This document shows, piece after piece, positions 35,501-40,999 of a DNA stretch of 64,000 nucleotides (the first letter of the stretch is position 1; the number at the start of each line of letters is the position of its first letter). Source of the stretch: Micromussa lordhowensis. Lineage: Eukaryota; Cnidaria; Anthozoa; Scleractinia; Lobophylliidae. The notes under the pieces were generated by a model, which saw only the letters and a list, made by a program, of their open reading frames with translations, ran no database searches and had not been told where the DNA came from. Made by a program: the position numbers and the translations under genes. The DNA lies in contig OZ026607.1 in assembly GCA_964020085.1 (NCBI GenBank), positions 17,194,622 through 17,258,621 of the forward strand. The letters are read 5' to 3'.

Positions 35501-35820
35501 AGGTAGCTCTTACAGATAGATCCCACAATGAAGAAAAAAGAAGAAATAAGTCCAGTGCTGAAGCGAGGGCAGCACAACGGTTAATTCAGCGAGTAATTTC
35601 AGCAGCTAGACTCGCCGAGTCGCAAAATTCTAGAACTTCTCAGGAGAGGCAAACGTCGCATTTTAACAAGCGGGGTCAAGATGCAACGCAAAGTGAATTG
35701 AAACGAAAAGAACATGATGTGAGAGATGATTGTCCTGAGATTTACTTAGAGAGTGATATCGATGGACTTTGTTACTTGGGACCTCGAAGGAAATCTTTGA
35801 AAGATGATAACAATAATTAA
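7178..35820 (+). CDS. Cyclic-nucleotide-gated cation channel, alpha-type (19 joined exons)
   Basis: This gene encodes a plasma-membrane channel subunit opened by cGMP or cAMP. Exons: 7178-7301, 9327-9386, 9934-10034, 10721-10820, 11938-12043, 12322-12571, 14091-14169, 19151-19269, 19644-19736, 20636-20732, 21925-22033, 22493-22530, 22752-22861, 24356-24425, 25351-25406, 26423-26514, 28036-28094, 28844-28882 and 35440-35820. All borders are GT-AG and all phases match. The joined frame gives 693 codons plus stop, counted from the first full codon of 7178. S1 lies at about 57-80, S2 at 97-118, S3-S5 at 145-225, and the pore with TIGETP at 262-267. S6 ends in [13 protein letters not shown] (about 301-313). 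The C-linker spans about 314-376 and the cyclic-nucleotide-binding domain about 377-500, with YFGEISLL and the ligand arginine in RRSADVRS. A coiled-coil tail follows. The filter glutamate and RT..PN after S4 are alpha-subunit traits. The true N-terminus is missing. In cnidarians CNG channels act in opsin phototransduction; that role here is inferred. Confidence 0.93.
7995..8443. mobile_element. MITE with 29-bp inverted ends and TTA target duplication
   Basis: The left end GGTCGTGTTCTATTGGGATC and the right end are near-exact inverted copies of about 29 bp. TTA flanks both sides (7992-7994 and 8444-8446). A 3-bp TTA duplication is typical of PIF/Harbinger-type elements; that class is inferred. 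The interior contains degenerate inverted GGTTG/CAACC runs and no transposase. Confidence 0.75.
8452..9326. other. CNG intron, no gene recognised
   Basis: A 77-codon open stretch at 8940-9173 has no recognisable domain, start context or splice partner. The rest is A/T-rich non-coding sequence. Confidence 0.4.
9327..9386 (+). CDS. CNG channel, resolved exon 2 (start of S1)
   Basis: Twenty codons in phase 0-0 follow [21 protein letters not shown] matches the conserved stretch leading into S1 of CNG channels. The donor ATG|GTATTA is weak, but it is the only one giving the correct S1 join to [12 protein letters not shown]. Confidence 0.8.
9833..9879. repeat. Near-perfect 47-bp palindrome
   Basis: The arms CGAAGCCAGACACATAGGTC and the reverse complement close on a tiny centre (TTTGAAA). 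It lies in the intron 55 bp upstream of the next CNG exon. Confidence 0.85.
9934..10034 (+). CDS. CNG channel, resolved exon 3 (S1)
   Basis: The exon starts after TTTTTTCCAG and encodes [20 protein letters not shown], the rest of S1, followed by an acidic S1-S2 loop. A donor at 10011 would be phase 0 and cannot join the next exon. The phase 2 donor AG|GTAATC after 10034 works. It lies at the edge of a palindromic repeat. AA|GTATAG after 10028 is a weaker phase 2 alternative. Confidence 0.8.
10034..10190. mobile_element. Palindromic element abutting a splice donor
   Basis: The left arm GGTAATCGTATGAA...GGATTTACAC and the right arm GTGTAAATCC...TTCATACGATTAC are inverted copies. The interior has a second pairing, TTTGAAAATTCT with AGAATTTTCAAA. 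The GT donor of the preceding exon is in the first bases of the left arm. Confidence 0.75.
10721..10820 (+). CDS. CNG channel, resolved exon 4 (S2)
   Basis: The acceptor is CTGTCTAG. The exon has one base plus 33 codons and ends at [28 protein letters not shown] and then LRTAY align with the S2 region DYVSDIVYLIDM...RTGY of CNG alpha channels. Confidence 0.88.
11346..11881 (-). mobile_element. tRNA-derived SINE with 12-bp target duplication, split by a MITE
   Basis: A tRNA-like head is read on the minus strand near 11655-11727, with A box (TAGCTCAGTTGGTAGAGC) and B box (GGTTCGAATCCC). Long inverted flanks share GACATTATTGATC and TTATACACACAACT. The identical 12-mer AGTGATATGTCT lies on both sides (11334-11345 and 11882-11893), which marks the insertion. 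Its acceptor stem and anticodon loop are degraded, so it is not a working tRNA gene. Confidence 0.8.
11425..11652. mobile_element. MITE inserted inside the SINE
   Basis: The inverted ends GGGCCCGTTTCTCGAA and TTCGAGAAACGGGCCC bound a 228-bp non-coding element. CCTG occurs on both sides (11421-11424 and 11653-11656). Removing the insert and one CCTG restores a continuous SINE sequence. Confidence 0.8.
11938..12043 (+). CDS. CNG channel, resolved exon 5 (S2-S3 loop and S3)
   Basis: The acceptor CATTTAAG lies 44 bp downstream of the SINE target duplication. The peptide [20 protein letters not shown] and then IICLLPLET matches the cytoplasmic loop and S3 of CNG channels. The strong donor TTTT|GTGAGT gives phase 1. 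Confidence 0.85.
12322..12571 (+). CDS. CNG channel, resolved exon 6 (S4, S5, pore turret)
   Basis: This is the longest membrane exon (250 bp). [17 protein letters not shown] then YRTSQPN corresponds to S4 and the S4-S5 linker. [19 protein letters not shown] is S5. Then GLGTNDWVY is the conserved outer-pore segment. The donor GCGAG|GTCAGC is phase 2. Confidence 0.93.
12572..14090. other. CNG intron with a retrotransposon 3' tail
   Basis: There is no coding signal. The last part holds a non-LTR-type tail and an ATT microsatellite (see the separate entry at 13730). Confidence 0.5.
13730..13862 (+). mobile_element. 3' tail of a non-LTR retrotransposon plus (ATT)n
   Basis: AGGTGTCCACTATCAGTAGA and the following CCCCTCAGCTACATCCC match the 3' tail at about 16047-16095 of the CR1-like fragment. 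The tail ends in AATAAAG and an ATT microsatellite. A simple-repeat 3' end is common in CR1/L2-type elements. Confidence 0.6.
14091..14169 (+). CDS. CNG channel, resolved exon 7 (pore helix and selectivity filter)
   Basis: The acceptor is TTGTCCAACAG and the donor [29 protein letters not shown] contains the pore helix and the filter TIGETP. The glutamate here is the calcium-binding, ion-selecting residue of alpha-type CNG subunits; beta subunits usually have glycine. Confidence 0.95.
14830..15200 (-). mobile_element. Dispersed repeat family B, copy 1
   Basis: The ends are GACGACGGCGACGCCGAGAA and CGTTGCCGTCGCCGTCGTG, inverted to each other. The interior shares ACGTTGTTGTTTTGCAGAGG with an inverted copy at about 23836-24060. 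It is a MITE-like non-coding repeat. Confidence 0.6.
15310..15400. repeat. Inverted repeat partner of 18758-18840
   Basis: The stretch including TCTTAGCCGGCGGAGCCTTG and CGAAGGGCTCTGGAGACATA is present as its reverse complement at about 18758-18840. The two form a pair of long, nearly identical inverted copies 3.4 kb apart within one intron. Confidence 0.75.
15768..16130 (+). mobile_element. CR1-like non-LTR retrotransposon, 3' end
   Basis: A short frame ending at 15959 reads [17 protein letters not shown] and then [14 protein letters not shown], the typical last segment of CR1/L2-type reverse transcriptase proteins. The following non-coding tail ends in AATAAAG and a (CTAT)n run. The element is 5'-truncated and dead. 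Confidence 0.75.
16131..16670 (+). mobile_element. Second CR1-like non-LTR 3' end
   Basis: [20 protein letters not shown] is followed by a stop, and after it [19 protein letters not shown] and CLWNNLP. This is the C-terminal pattern of a CR1-like reverse transcriptase. The tail ends in AAATAAAG and ATTACATTACAT. It abuts the preceding fragment. Confidence 0.75.
16671..19150. other. CNG intron, mostly unassigned
   Basis: The stretch holds an unexplained open frame at 17352-17546 and the inverted repeat copy at 18758-18840. I recognise nothing else in it. Confidence 0.4.
18758..18840. repeat. Inverted repeat partner of 15310-15400
   Basis: Carries CAAGGCTCCGCCGGCTAAGA and flanking bases, the reverse complement of the copy at about 15310-15400. 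Confidence 0.75.
19151..19269 (+). CDS. CNG channel, resolved exon 8 (S6 gate helix)
   Basis: The acceptor is CTCCTTTTAG. The sequence runs from [20 protein letters not shown] through [19 protein letters not shown], the strongly conserved S6 and start of the C-linker in CNG channels. Phase 2 donor AG|GTTAGA. Confidence 0.97.
19644..19736 (+). CDS. CNG channel, resolved exon 9 (C-linker A'-B')
   Basis: The acceptor is [24 protein letters not shown] and [14 protein letters not shown] match the first C-linker helices. The donor is AG|GTGCGT, phase 2. Confidence 0.95.
20636..20732 (+). CDS. CNG channel, resolved exon 10 (C-linker)
   Basis: The acceptor is [28 protein letters not shown] ends the C-linker, matching the LP.KLRAEIAINVHLDTL block of CNG channels. 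The donor is AAA|GTATGT, phase 0. Confidence 0.95.
21719..21830. repeat. (ATT)n microsatellite
   Basis: About 110 bp of ATT/GTT trinucleotides. Long isoleucine-rich frames on both strands here are artefacts of this repeat. Confidence 0.95.
21925..22033 (+). CDS. CNG channel, resolved exon 11 (start of ligand-binding domain)
   Basis: The acceptor is [28 protein letters not shown] then [14 protein letters not shown] is the start of the cyclic-nucleotide-binding beta roll. The donor leaves phase 1. Confidence 0.96.
22493..22530 (+). CDS. CNG channel, resolved exon 12 (38-bp microexon)
   Basis: The acceptor is TTTTCTTAG and the donor GAG|GTAAGT. It encodes [13 protein letters not shown] with the preceding split codon, a core beta-roll segment. 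The short length with exact phases supports a true microexon. Confidence 0.93.
22752..22861 (+). CDS. CNG channel, resolved exon 13 (phosphate-binding cassette)
   Basis: The acceptor is [27 protein letters not shown] contains the FGE-I-S-L phosphate-binding cassette. The exon ends in phase 2 before the arginine that contacts the cyclic phosphate. Confidence 0.96.
22917..23831. mobile_element. 915-bp non-autonomous element with TTAA flanks
   Basis: The left end GGTTACTATGCACCTTCAG and right end CTGAAGGTGCATAGTAACC are inverted copies. TTAA lies on both sides (22913-22916 and 23832-23835). The TTAA duplication suggests mobilisation by a piggyBac-like transposase (inferred). The long open frame inside (23217-23753) looks fortuitous. 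Confidence 0.8.
23836..24060 (+). mobile_element. Dispersed repeat family B, copy 2
   Basis: Begins GCAACGGCAACGAAAACGAG and shares CCTCTGCAAAACAACAACGT with the reverse complement of 14830-15200. It directly abuts the TTAA-flanked element. Confidence 0.6.
24356..24425 (+). CDS. CNG channel, resolved exon 14 (ligand arginine, C-helix start)
   Basis: The acceptor is TTGATTCAG. The split arginine codon plus [20 protein letters not shown] forms the end of the beta roll. Serine replaces the threonine that follows the ligand arginine in vertebrate alpha subunits. The donor is GAG|GTAAGA, phase 0. Confidence 0.95.
24572..25160. mobile_element. MITE-like element with inverted ends
   Basis: AATAGATCGTTTTCACGTGA at the left pairs with GTGAAAACGATCTATT at the right. 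Inside, CGCCATATTGGTGTACC and GGTACACCAACATGGCG form a palindrome. It is non-coding. Confidence 0.65.
25351..25406 (+). CDS. CNG channel, resolved exon 15 (C-helix)
   Basis: The acceptor is [28 protein letters not shown] matches the TEYPDAKTMLEEKG C-helix segment of CNG alpha channels. The phase 2 donor is AG|GTAATT. Confidence 0.95.
25590..26133 (+). mobile_element. CR1-like non-LTR retrotransposon, 3' end
   Basis: An open frame to 25933 contains [31 protein letters not shown] and [13 protein letters not shown], characteristic of the C-terminal part of CR1/Jockey-type reverse transcriptase proteins. The tail ends in a (TATC)n run. It is a 5'-truncated insertion in a CNG intron. Confidence 0.85.
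26423..26514 (+). CDS. CNG channel, resolved exon 16 (post-CNBD linker)
   Basis: The acceptor is TCTGTTTTAG and the donor TTTG|GTGAGT (phase 1). The thirty codons are polar ([15 protein letters not shown]). The phases fit both neighbours. Sequence is not conserved in the family here, so support is mainly splice logic. Confidence 0.8.
26876..27110. mobile_element. Dispersed repeat, possibly a Penelope-like terminus
   Basis: The block CTGACGTTTCGAGCGTTAGC followed by CCTTCGTCGGAGCGAATCGA resembles a very common cnidarian repeat end. A related GTTTCGAGGCTGCTGCCTCT is seen at about 8268. The Penelope assignment is recognition only. Confidence 0.35.
27306..27455. repeat. (CACT)n tetranucleotide microsatellite
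   Basis: About 150 bp of CACT units with periodic CACG variants. It is directly followed by foldback family A, copy 2. Confidence 0.95.
27470..27781 (+). mobile_element. Foldback element family A, copy 2 (uninterrupted)
   Basis: The block order is the same as at 5159-5634 but without the nested palindrome: ATAACTGCAGAAATTCTC, then arms around GCGTCTGTCCTGTTATTG with core GGATCCACTCGGCTATCGCC. Confidence 0.8.
28036..28094 (+). CDS. CNG channel, resolved exon 17 (coiled coil)
   Basis: The acceptor is TTATTCACAG. The split alanine plus [19 protein letters not shown] forms an amphipathic coiled coil. Vertebrate alpha subunits carry a C-terminal leucine zipper in this position that directs subunit assembly. 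Confidence 0.85.
28844..28882 (+). CDS. CNG channel, resolved exon 18 (39-bp cysteine-rich microexon)
   Basis: The acceptor is GTTTTTCAG and the donor GAG|GTAAGT. Thirteen codons, phase 0-0, encode [13 protein letters not shown]. It could be skipped without a frameshift. Support comes from strong splice sites and matching phases. Confidence 0.75.
29000..29255 (-). mobile_element. SINE-like dispersed repeat, copy 2
   Basis: Shares TTTAGCAC...CTACTAATTGGGAACA, then ATTGAATCTGGGACCACC and ATTTGAACTCCGGACTTCC, with the repeat at 205-503. It has two reverse B-box-like motifs. Confidence 0.6.
29485..29585. repeat. Palindromic repeat with ATCCAC motifs
   Basis: CGCTATCCACTAGATAGTGA is followed by CCGGTGGATAGCGTTATCCA. 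Inverted TATCCAC/GTGGATA units give a local hairpin. Confidence 0.5.
29851..30090 (+). pseudogene. THAP-domain gene fragment, frameshifted
   Basis: [12 protein letters not shown] matches the start of a THAP zinc-finger domain (C-x4-C). Further pieces follow in other frames: [28 protein letters not shown], and then [11 protein letters not shown] with the C-x2-H half of the zinc site. At least two frame changes are needed to read it through. THAP domains bind DNA and are often from P-type transposases. This lies within the last CNG intron and is probably dead. Confidence 0.6.
30381..30552 (+). pseudogene. Possible continuation of the THAP-like fragment
   Basis: A frame with [14 protein letters not shown] ends at a stop at 30552. 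THAP proteins commonly have an LKP.AVP.IF motif after the zinc finger, so this may be the next segment of the broken gene at 29851. Confidence 0.4.
31869..32193 (-). mobile_element. Foldback element family A, copy 3 (inverted)
   Basis: Carries the family arms (GCATCTGTCCTGTTATTGA...ATAGGACAGATGC) and ends in TTCTGCAGTTATTG, the reverse of the start of copies 1 and 2. Confidence 0.8.
32646..32960 (+). mobile_element. SINE family C, near full length
   Basis: Begins with a tRNA-like head (GGCCTCATGGTTAGTGTGCT), has a degraded B box (CTGTGTTCAATGCC), and ends in GGATGGAATAGCATCCCATC and AGTAGAAATACTCCTAGTCG. The 3' blocks recur inverted at about 60170-60345 and the head recurs at about 49193-49375. 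Confidence 0.65.
33058..33285 (+). other. Unassigned open frame in the last CNG intron
   Basis: The frame of 75 codons starts directly after a TTTCTAG that could be a splice acceptor. I recognise no domain. It could be a remnant of the nearby THAP-like gene or chance. Confidence 0.2.
35440..35820 (+). CDS. CNG channel, resolved exon 19 (terminal exon)
   Basis: The acceptor is [31 protein letters not shown] continues the coiled coil, followed by an arginine/glutamine-rich tail and then an acidic segment, [10 protein letters not shown]. It stops at TAA 35818-35820. The last intron is 6.6 kb. The link rests on phase 0 match and continued heptad pattern. Confidence 0.8.
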   Translation, partial: CSNLKAQVEKQMEELHLIKQQVALTDRSHNEEKRRNKSSAEARAAQRLIQRVISAARLAESQNSRTSQERQTSHFNKRGQDATQSELKRKEHDVRDDCPEIYLESDIDGLCYLGPRRKSLKDDNNN

Positions 35821-35906
35821 AATAGCAATAATACTGATCCAGGGGTCAGATAAAACCGCCGTAGACTGTGTGGTGCTGCTGTCACGAAGCTCTGGACTGG
35901 TCTTGT

Positions 35907-35912
35907 AATAAA
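35907..35912 (+). promoter_or_regulatory. Candidate polyadenylation signal of the CNG gene
   Basis: AATAAA lies 87 bp after the stop codon. Placement fits a short 3' UTR. Confidence 0.5.
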
Positions 35913-36199
35913 TTCCTTCCCTATTGGTCAATGGGAAAAGGAATGTACAAGGAAGGGGTGTCTGGAGTTTTGCGCCATCCCCTGTGCCCCCCAAAAATGT
36001 AGATTTTGAAACTGAACCGTTACCACTGAGGCTGCACAGTATTAATCATACTACTAACTTGGTCAGTATGGCTTTTTTAGTACTTTTAGTAGTTCTGAAC
36101 GATAAAGCATATCATACTCACTGCCTCAGTGTCAAAAATAATATTAAAAAGTGTTGCGAGAGCAGTGGTGTTGTGCCCTGGTGTTGATAAAGACAGCGT

Positions 36200-37660
36200 T
36201 ATTATTGTCAACGAAAATTGCAAAACAATTGGAAGGAAATTTGAAACGTAAGTTGGTGGCATTTCATTTGGTCAATCTTTATGGTTAGAGCAGATTGTTT
36301 TCTGGTCCTCGCAGAGAAGGCATGAGGGGTGGAAAATTATAGTTCTCTCATAAACTGGATAAAATTTGCGTTGGAAAGGCTGGAAGTAGGGAGGTTATAT
36401 TATACAGGAGAAGCTCTATACGGTAAGCGTAAAAGATGCGTAGACTTGAACATTTCAAGACCACAGTTTCTTTGTCATGATATTTTAGCTTGATTTGTAG
36501 AGCATTAGACATTGTTTAATTTTCTTAGGTTTGGACATATCACACTCACAAGTTTGTTTATCCTTCCCCGCGTATTTGTTTATAACTTTTCCCATCTCAT
36601 TTTTCCTAGCAATAGCCCTCTGTTCATTATTTGCTCCTGATATCCGGCTCATGACTAATTAGTCACTTACGATTTCAAGTTACCAACTTAATCTACACTG
36701 TGCTTCCTTTCACCTCCCAGCAACACCTGCGACATTATGACACGAGGTTGATACTTATTGTCAGCGGTACGTGGCCCTGACCGTATTACCTACACGGATT
36801 GTCGTCTTCTTATTTCTTTCCACAACAGACTTGCTATCACATTGTAACCTTCAGCTATCATTATACTGTGGAAAAAAGTTAATATTAACAACCGATTTTT
36901 GATTTCAAGTTGATGGGTTGATTGTGAAGTACATGCAGTTCATGTTATTAGCTGAAAACAAATGGCAAAGCCTAATTGCATTTCAAACAAAACTAATCTG
37001 ACAATAGGTTTGAAGCTGGGTTGTAATATATTAGTGCATGCCGGGCAAACTTAAAAGGTTGCAATTTTCAAGTTTGTTTCCGATTGTCCGATGTGTTTTA
37101 AAACTATTGTTTTTGAATCCTAAAGGGCTTTGTTCGCGACGGCACTTTGTGAAAAACCAGCGCGGTTTTTTACGACCTCGTCGTTCGTAATTTGTCGTAA
37201 TGTTCCTCAGTCCATTCTGGTTTATGTTCGGTTTGCTATTACCTCTGATGTTTCCTTGCTTAGAAAACTATTATTTTTGAGGTTTCCCACGATTTGAAAA
37301 TAATTCTGCAGATTTAAAAAATTACTTAAAAAGATATCGTGGCAGTTTGCTCAAAGCTTTATAGTTTGCAATCCATTTCCAATTTTCCTCCATCTTAGCC
37401 CTTCTCGTTCCATTACGGGTTATTGTCAACTCTTTTGTGGTTAAAAGAATTTTGATCGCGCTTAGTAAGATTTAAAAAAAAATTTGAAGAAAATCTTACA
37501 TCACTGCCCTTTATCTGCTTTACGACTGCCACAGACAGCATGCATGGAGATCATGTGTCACGTGTTGACATCTGTAAGTGTAACCCTATGCAGCTAGCGC
37601 AGATGAAAGCAACTGAGTTATTACCTTATCATTTTTTTGTCCTGTTTAAGCTAGCCAGCG
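36200..37660. other. Intergenic between the CNG and homeobox genes
   Basis: No coding frame of note and no recognised mobile element. Confidence 0.5.
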
Positions 37661-37669
37661 AATGAAACT

Positions 37670-38010
37670 CTAGTGTGGACCTTGCTAATATGAAAGCTTT
37701 TGAGTGAAGCACTCAGTTGTATGTCGTGCTGTTAATTATGCTGTACAAAGTAGTTCTAACTTTTGAGTTCGTGGATGACCACCTTAGTGTGTGACTATTC
37801 AAATGAAAGGCATTGAGTAGTTCTTTCATGTAGCACTGTATTGTGCTGTACAAGGTGGTTCTAAGTTTTATGTCTGTGGATGAAACCTCGGTGTGTGACC
37901 ATTCAAATGAAAGCTATTGAGCAGTTCTTTCATTTAGTACGGATAATTATAGTGTAAACGGTGATTCCACCTTTAAAGTTGGTGGGTGAAACCTTAGTGA
38001 CGATTAAATT
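37670..38010. repeat. Diverged tandem repeat, unit about 120 bp, three copies
   Basis: Each unit contains a block like CTGTACAA(A/G)GT(A/G)GTTCTAA, GTGGATGA(A)ACC, TTAGTGTGTGACTATTCAAA and CATTGAGTAGTTCTTTCAT. Units start near 37680, 37795 and 37895. They lie about 1.5 kb upstream of the first homeobox gene. Confidence 0.7.
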
Positions 38011-38743
38011 CATATGTCAGTATGCTCAGGTTTGCCGTTAAACTATTTGTTAAATCTTGATGTGATACCCAATTTTGTGACAATCATTATCAGTACTATC
38101 GTGTACTGTTTGTTACATTGTACAACATCTACGTTTGTGTTCGAAACAATTGAAACGAAAACATCGAGCTGTATTTTCAAATCTTTAAACGAGTTTGAAC
38201 TTGCACATCTTGGTAGTGAAAATATCAATGTAGAGTTAAACTTTCAGCTGTTCTTGACAGAGAAATGGGCCACCCGCACTGACAAATATGTAACGCTCCC
38301 CAACCAAAGGTTATGATAATGAGTACGGATTGTTCCGTATCACACATATATCACCCGATGATTAATTCAATAAAACGAACATCTTTTATCAGATGTCGGC
38401 TAATGATTGCTTTGACTGGTATCTGAGAGATAACCATTGTTAGGTCAATTGCTATTCAAACTCTTTCAATGGAAATTAAATTCTCTGTGAAGTTGTTTAC
38501 TTAAAGGCACCTCCAATACAGCGCGCATTATCACAGCCTTTGTGCAAGAACTGTAGCGATCATATTGCACGTGTTGCAAGAACTGTACTTCAACAACGTG
38601 ATTATTATTTGGTGGCATTTCCACTTCATTTTTAAAGTAACAGAAAAGGTTTGAGTATAAGCTGATATATTTGGATTTTCTCTCAAAAACTCTTTCGTTA
38701 TTAAGAGTTATTAATTATTGATAAGATAAAATCTTGTAGTGAA

Positions 38744-39109
38744 ATGGTTGCCCGCGTTGACAGCTTAATGGAAATGTCCAAAATCAATCAAGCTCTTTGC
38801 AAACAACTCGCGTTCTTGCTCTCACGGACCGCATTTGACAGAACAAAAGAAACCTTTCTGGCATGCTGTTTATGTACCGGGCACGACAAGCAGAAATCTA
38901 AACTTTGTCAAAGGGAATTTTCTTCGTGGTTAAAGAAGAATTTTATAACTCGGTCTCAAATGTTTAGCGGTTTAACCATTCGCACTTCTGAAGTACTACT
39001 TATTAATAAACTGTGTAAGGTACGTGCAAAGTTTAGAGCCCGAGGAGTCGCTTTAATGGATACGAGTAAATGTAAGCAAAGCTTAAAAGGAAAATTGAGC
39101 CTTATCTGA
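38744..39109 (+). CDS. Hypothetical 121-codon open frame
   Basis: An ATG-initiated frame just upstream of the first homeobox gene encodes a basic, cysteine-containing peptide. I recognise no domain, and there is no obvious splice partner. It may be an upstream exon, a small gene or chance. Confidence 0.2.
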   Translation: MVARVDSLMEMSKINQALCKQLAFLLSRTAFDRTKETFLACCLCTGHDKQKSKLCQREFSSWLKKNFITRSQMFSGLTIRTSEVLLINKLCKVRAKFRARGVALMDTSKCKQSLKGKLSLI

Positions 39110-39464
39110 AAGAGGGCCGACTAATCAAACACAGATGCGAAAGCAACACTCTTTCATGCCGCAAAACTGTTACTACTCCTAGGGAAAAATGGTTTAGGGA
39201 AATCAATAACAGCTTATGGCTGCGACCACATCTACTGAGCCATGCATTGCCTTTGGGGCTTTGTTTTCCAGCCATCAGAGCGAATTAGAATCAGCTTATG
39301 TAATCCGTGTACTCATCTGTTGCTAATAAAAGCTGACAAGAATATGTATTATGTGTAAATACACTTGAACTAAGTAAAATTCTCTGATCTCAAATCAATT
39401 TACCGAGAACTATGCCACATGATAAACACTCGGCGTAATAACAACCATACCGTAAAAGCAAGCC

Positions 39465-40771
39465 ATGGCCAAACAAGACTGTGACCGGACCAAGAGTGTC
39501 AAGCAACAAAGACGCCCTAGTCCTCTTAAGCCCTACCTTGCATTTTCAATTGATAGTATTTTGGGAAGAAGAGACGAAGATAAAACCGTGCTAAATCCAA
39601 CCCAGGTTCTCCCTGAAAAGGAGGCAAGTACTAGACGAGAAAGCGAAGGACAGCTAGAGACGCCGTCTACGGAGGACAATATGGACTCGACGAGGATTCG
39701 CCATTTACCGTGGTTGGCCTACACTCGTTATTCACCGCCTAAACTTCCAAGTGAGTATGTAGTTCTTTTGTTCATTTAAAGCTGGTGAGAAATAGCTGCA
39801 GCTGCGTCATGCTTGGGGAAATGAAACCGGCAAAATGTGACAGTGTTTTTCATGAACCTTTTAGATGTGTTTGTGATTTGTGCGATTGCCGTTTGACTTT
39901 CGCCCTCGGCAATGACTACCTTATTTCAAGTGCTACAATATTTAAACCTAATTAACACAGTCCATTTGAAAAGCAAAGCAGCGAATTTTGCTTTTATTTT
40001 GATGTGCGATGAAAAGTGGGCCCAACTTGCCTTAAGTCTAGTTTTTAAAAGATCTTTGGAATTGTTGAGAGTTGGCAAAACAAGGAAGATGAATTCAAGG
40101 AAAAAAATCGTACTTTAGTGCAGCCGGGTTTAGAATGTGCTGTTCATGAAGGATAAACAAAAACATCTATCGGATAATTAGCCTTGAAAAATACTCTAAG
40201 GTTTGCTTCAGATGATGTTCGCTTAAAGTGTGAAACCTCACTTATCCACTACAAATATATTTTCTGGTATACGTTTTAAAATAAACACTCAGTGTTTTTA
40301 CATAATCCACAACAAAACAACTACGAGCTCATTTTTTGTTTAGGGTCGAGAAGAAAGCTAAAAAACTGCAAACGGCGCTCAAGTGGAAGCCCTCGAGTGC
40401 CCTTCTCCACTTCACAGCTGATGACCTTGGAGCAAAAATACACAGAAAACCACTATCTTTCTGGTTCACAGGTTACCGAACTTGCAAACAGCTTAAATTT
40501 ACCGCATCAACGAATCAAGATATGGTTCCAAAATCGACGCGCGAGAGAGAAGCGAAGCCAGGAAGAAAATTCCATAGGCACTGCGACAGAGGACTGCCCA
40601 CCCCTGCAGCAACAGGTTGGATTTAAGCACCCTACAACTTACTGTGTTCCTTTCTCTCTGAGAGCAGACTTATCCGTGAACTTTTGTGACTTAGGCAACT
40701 ACTCGCCCTACAAAATGTTCAGTACATTTGTTAACGTCGACGGTTACAGCTGTGGAACACTGGAATTCTAA
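39465..40771 (+). CDS. Homeobox gene 1, Msx-like (Msxlx-type) NK-like homeodomain
   Basis: Exons are 39465-39750 and 40344-40771, joined through A|GG (arginine, phase 1), giving 237 aa. Exon 1 has the eh1-type repressor motif FSIDSIL preceded by KPYLA and ends in [15 protein letters not shown]. Exon 2 has a basic leader and the homeodomain at about 109-168: PRVPFSTSQLMTLE in the arm and helix 1, then [15 protein letters not shown] in helix 3 with Gln at position 50. The C-terminal tail is 69 aa. It is expected to be a nuclear DNA-binding factor, repressing through Groucho/TLE. The arm PR(V)PF(S)T(S)QL resembles Msx (PRTPFTTSQL), but RARE and V/I after the arm argue for the Msx-like group rather than true Msx. 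Assignment by memory; a tree is needed. Confidence 0.93.
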
Positions 40772-40999
40772 GTAACCTTTTTGTCCAACTGTTTTTTTTT
40801 TTATCAAAGCAGAGTTATGACTGACAAACATTGAAACATCAGTTGTTACAAACTACATTTCGTAGTTTCTCTTTTCACCAGGATTATATTGTGTTTGAAT
40901 GAGACCGCTGTTAAATTATCACGCGAATCGTTTTACCCAGACTGGAGTTTATGTATGTACAGTGGTTCATTACTTTGTAAGAGCACCAGACCGCTAGTT

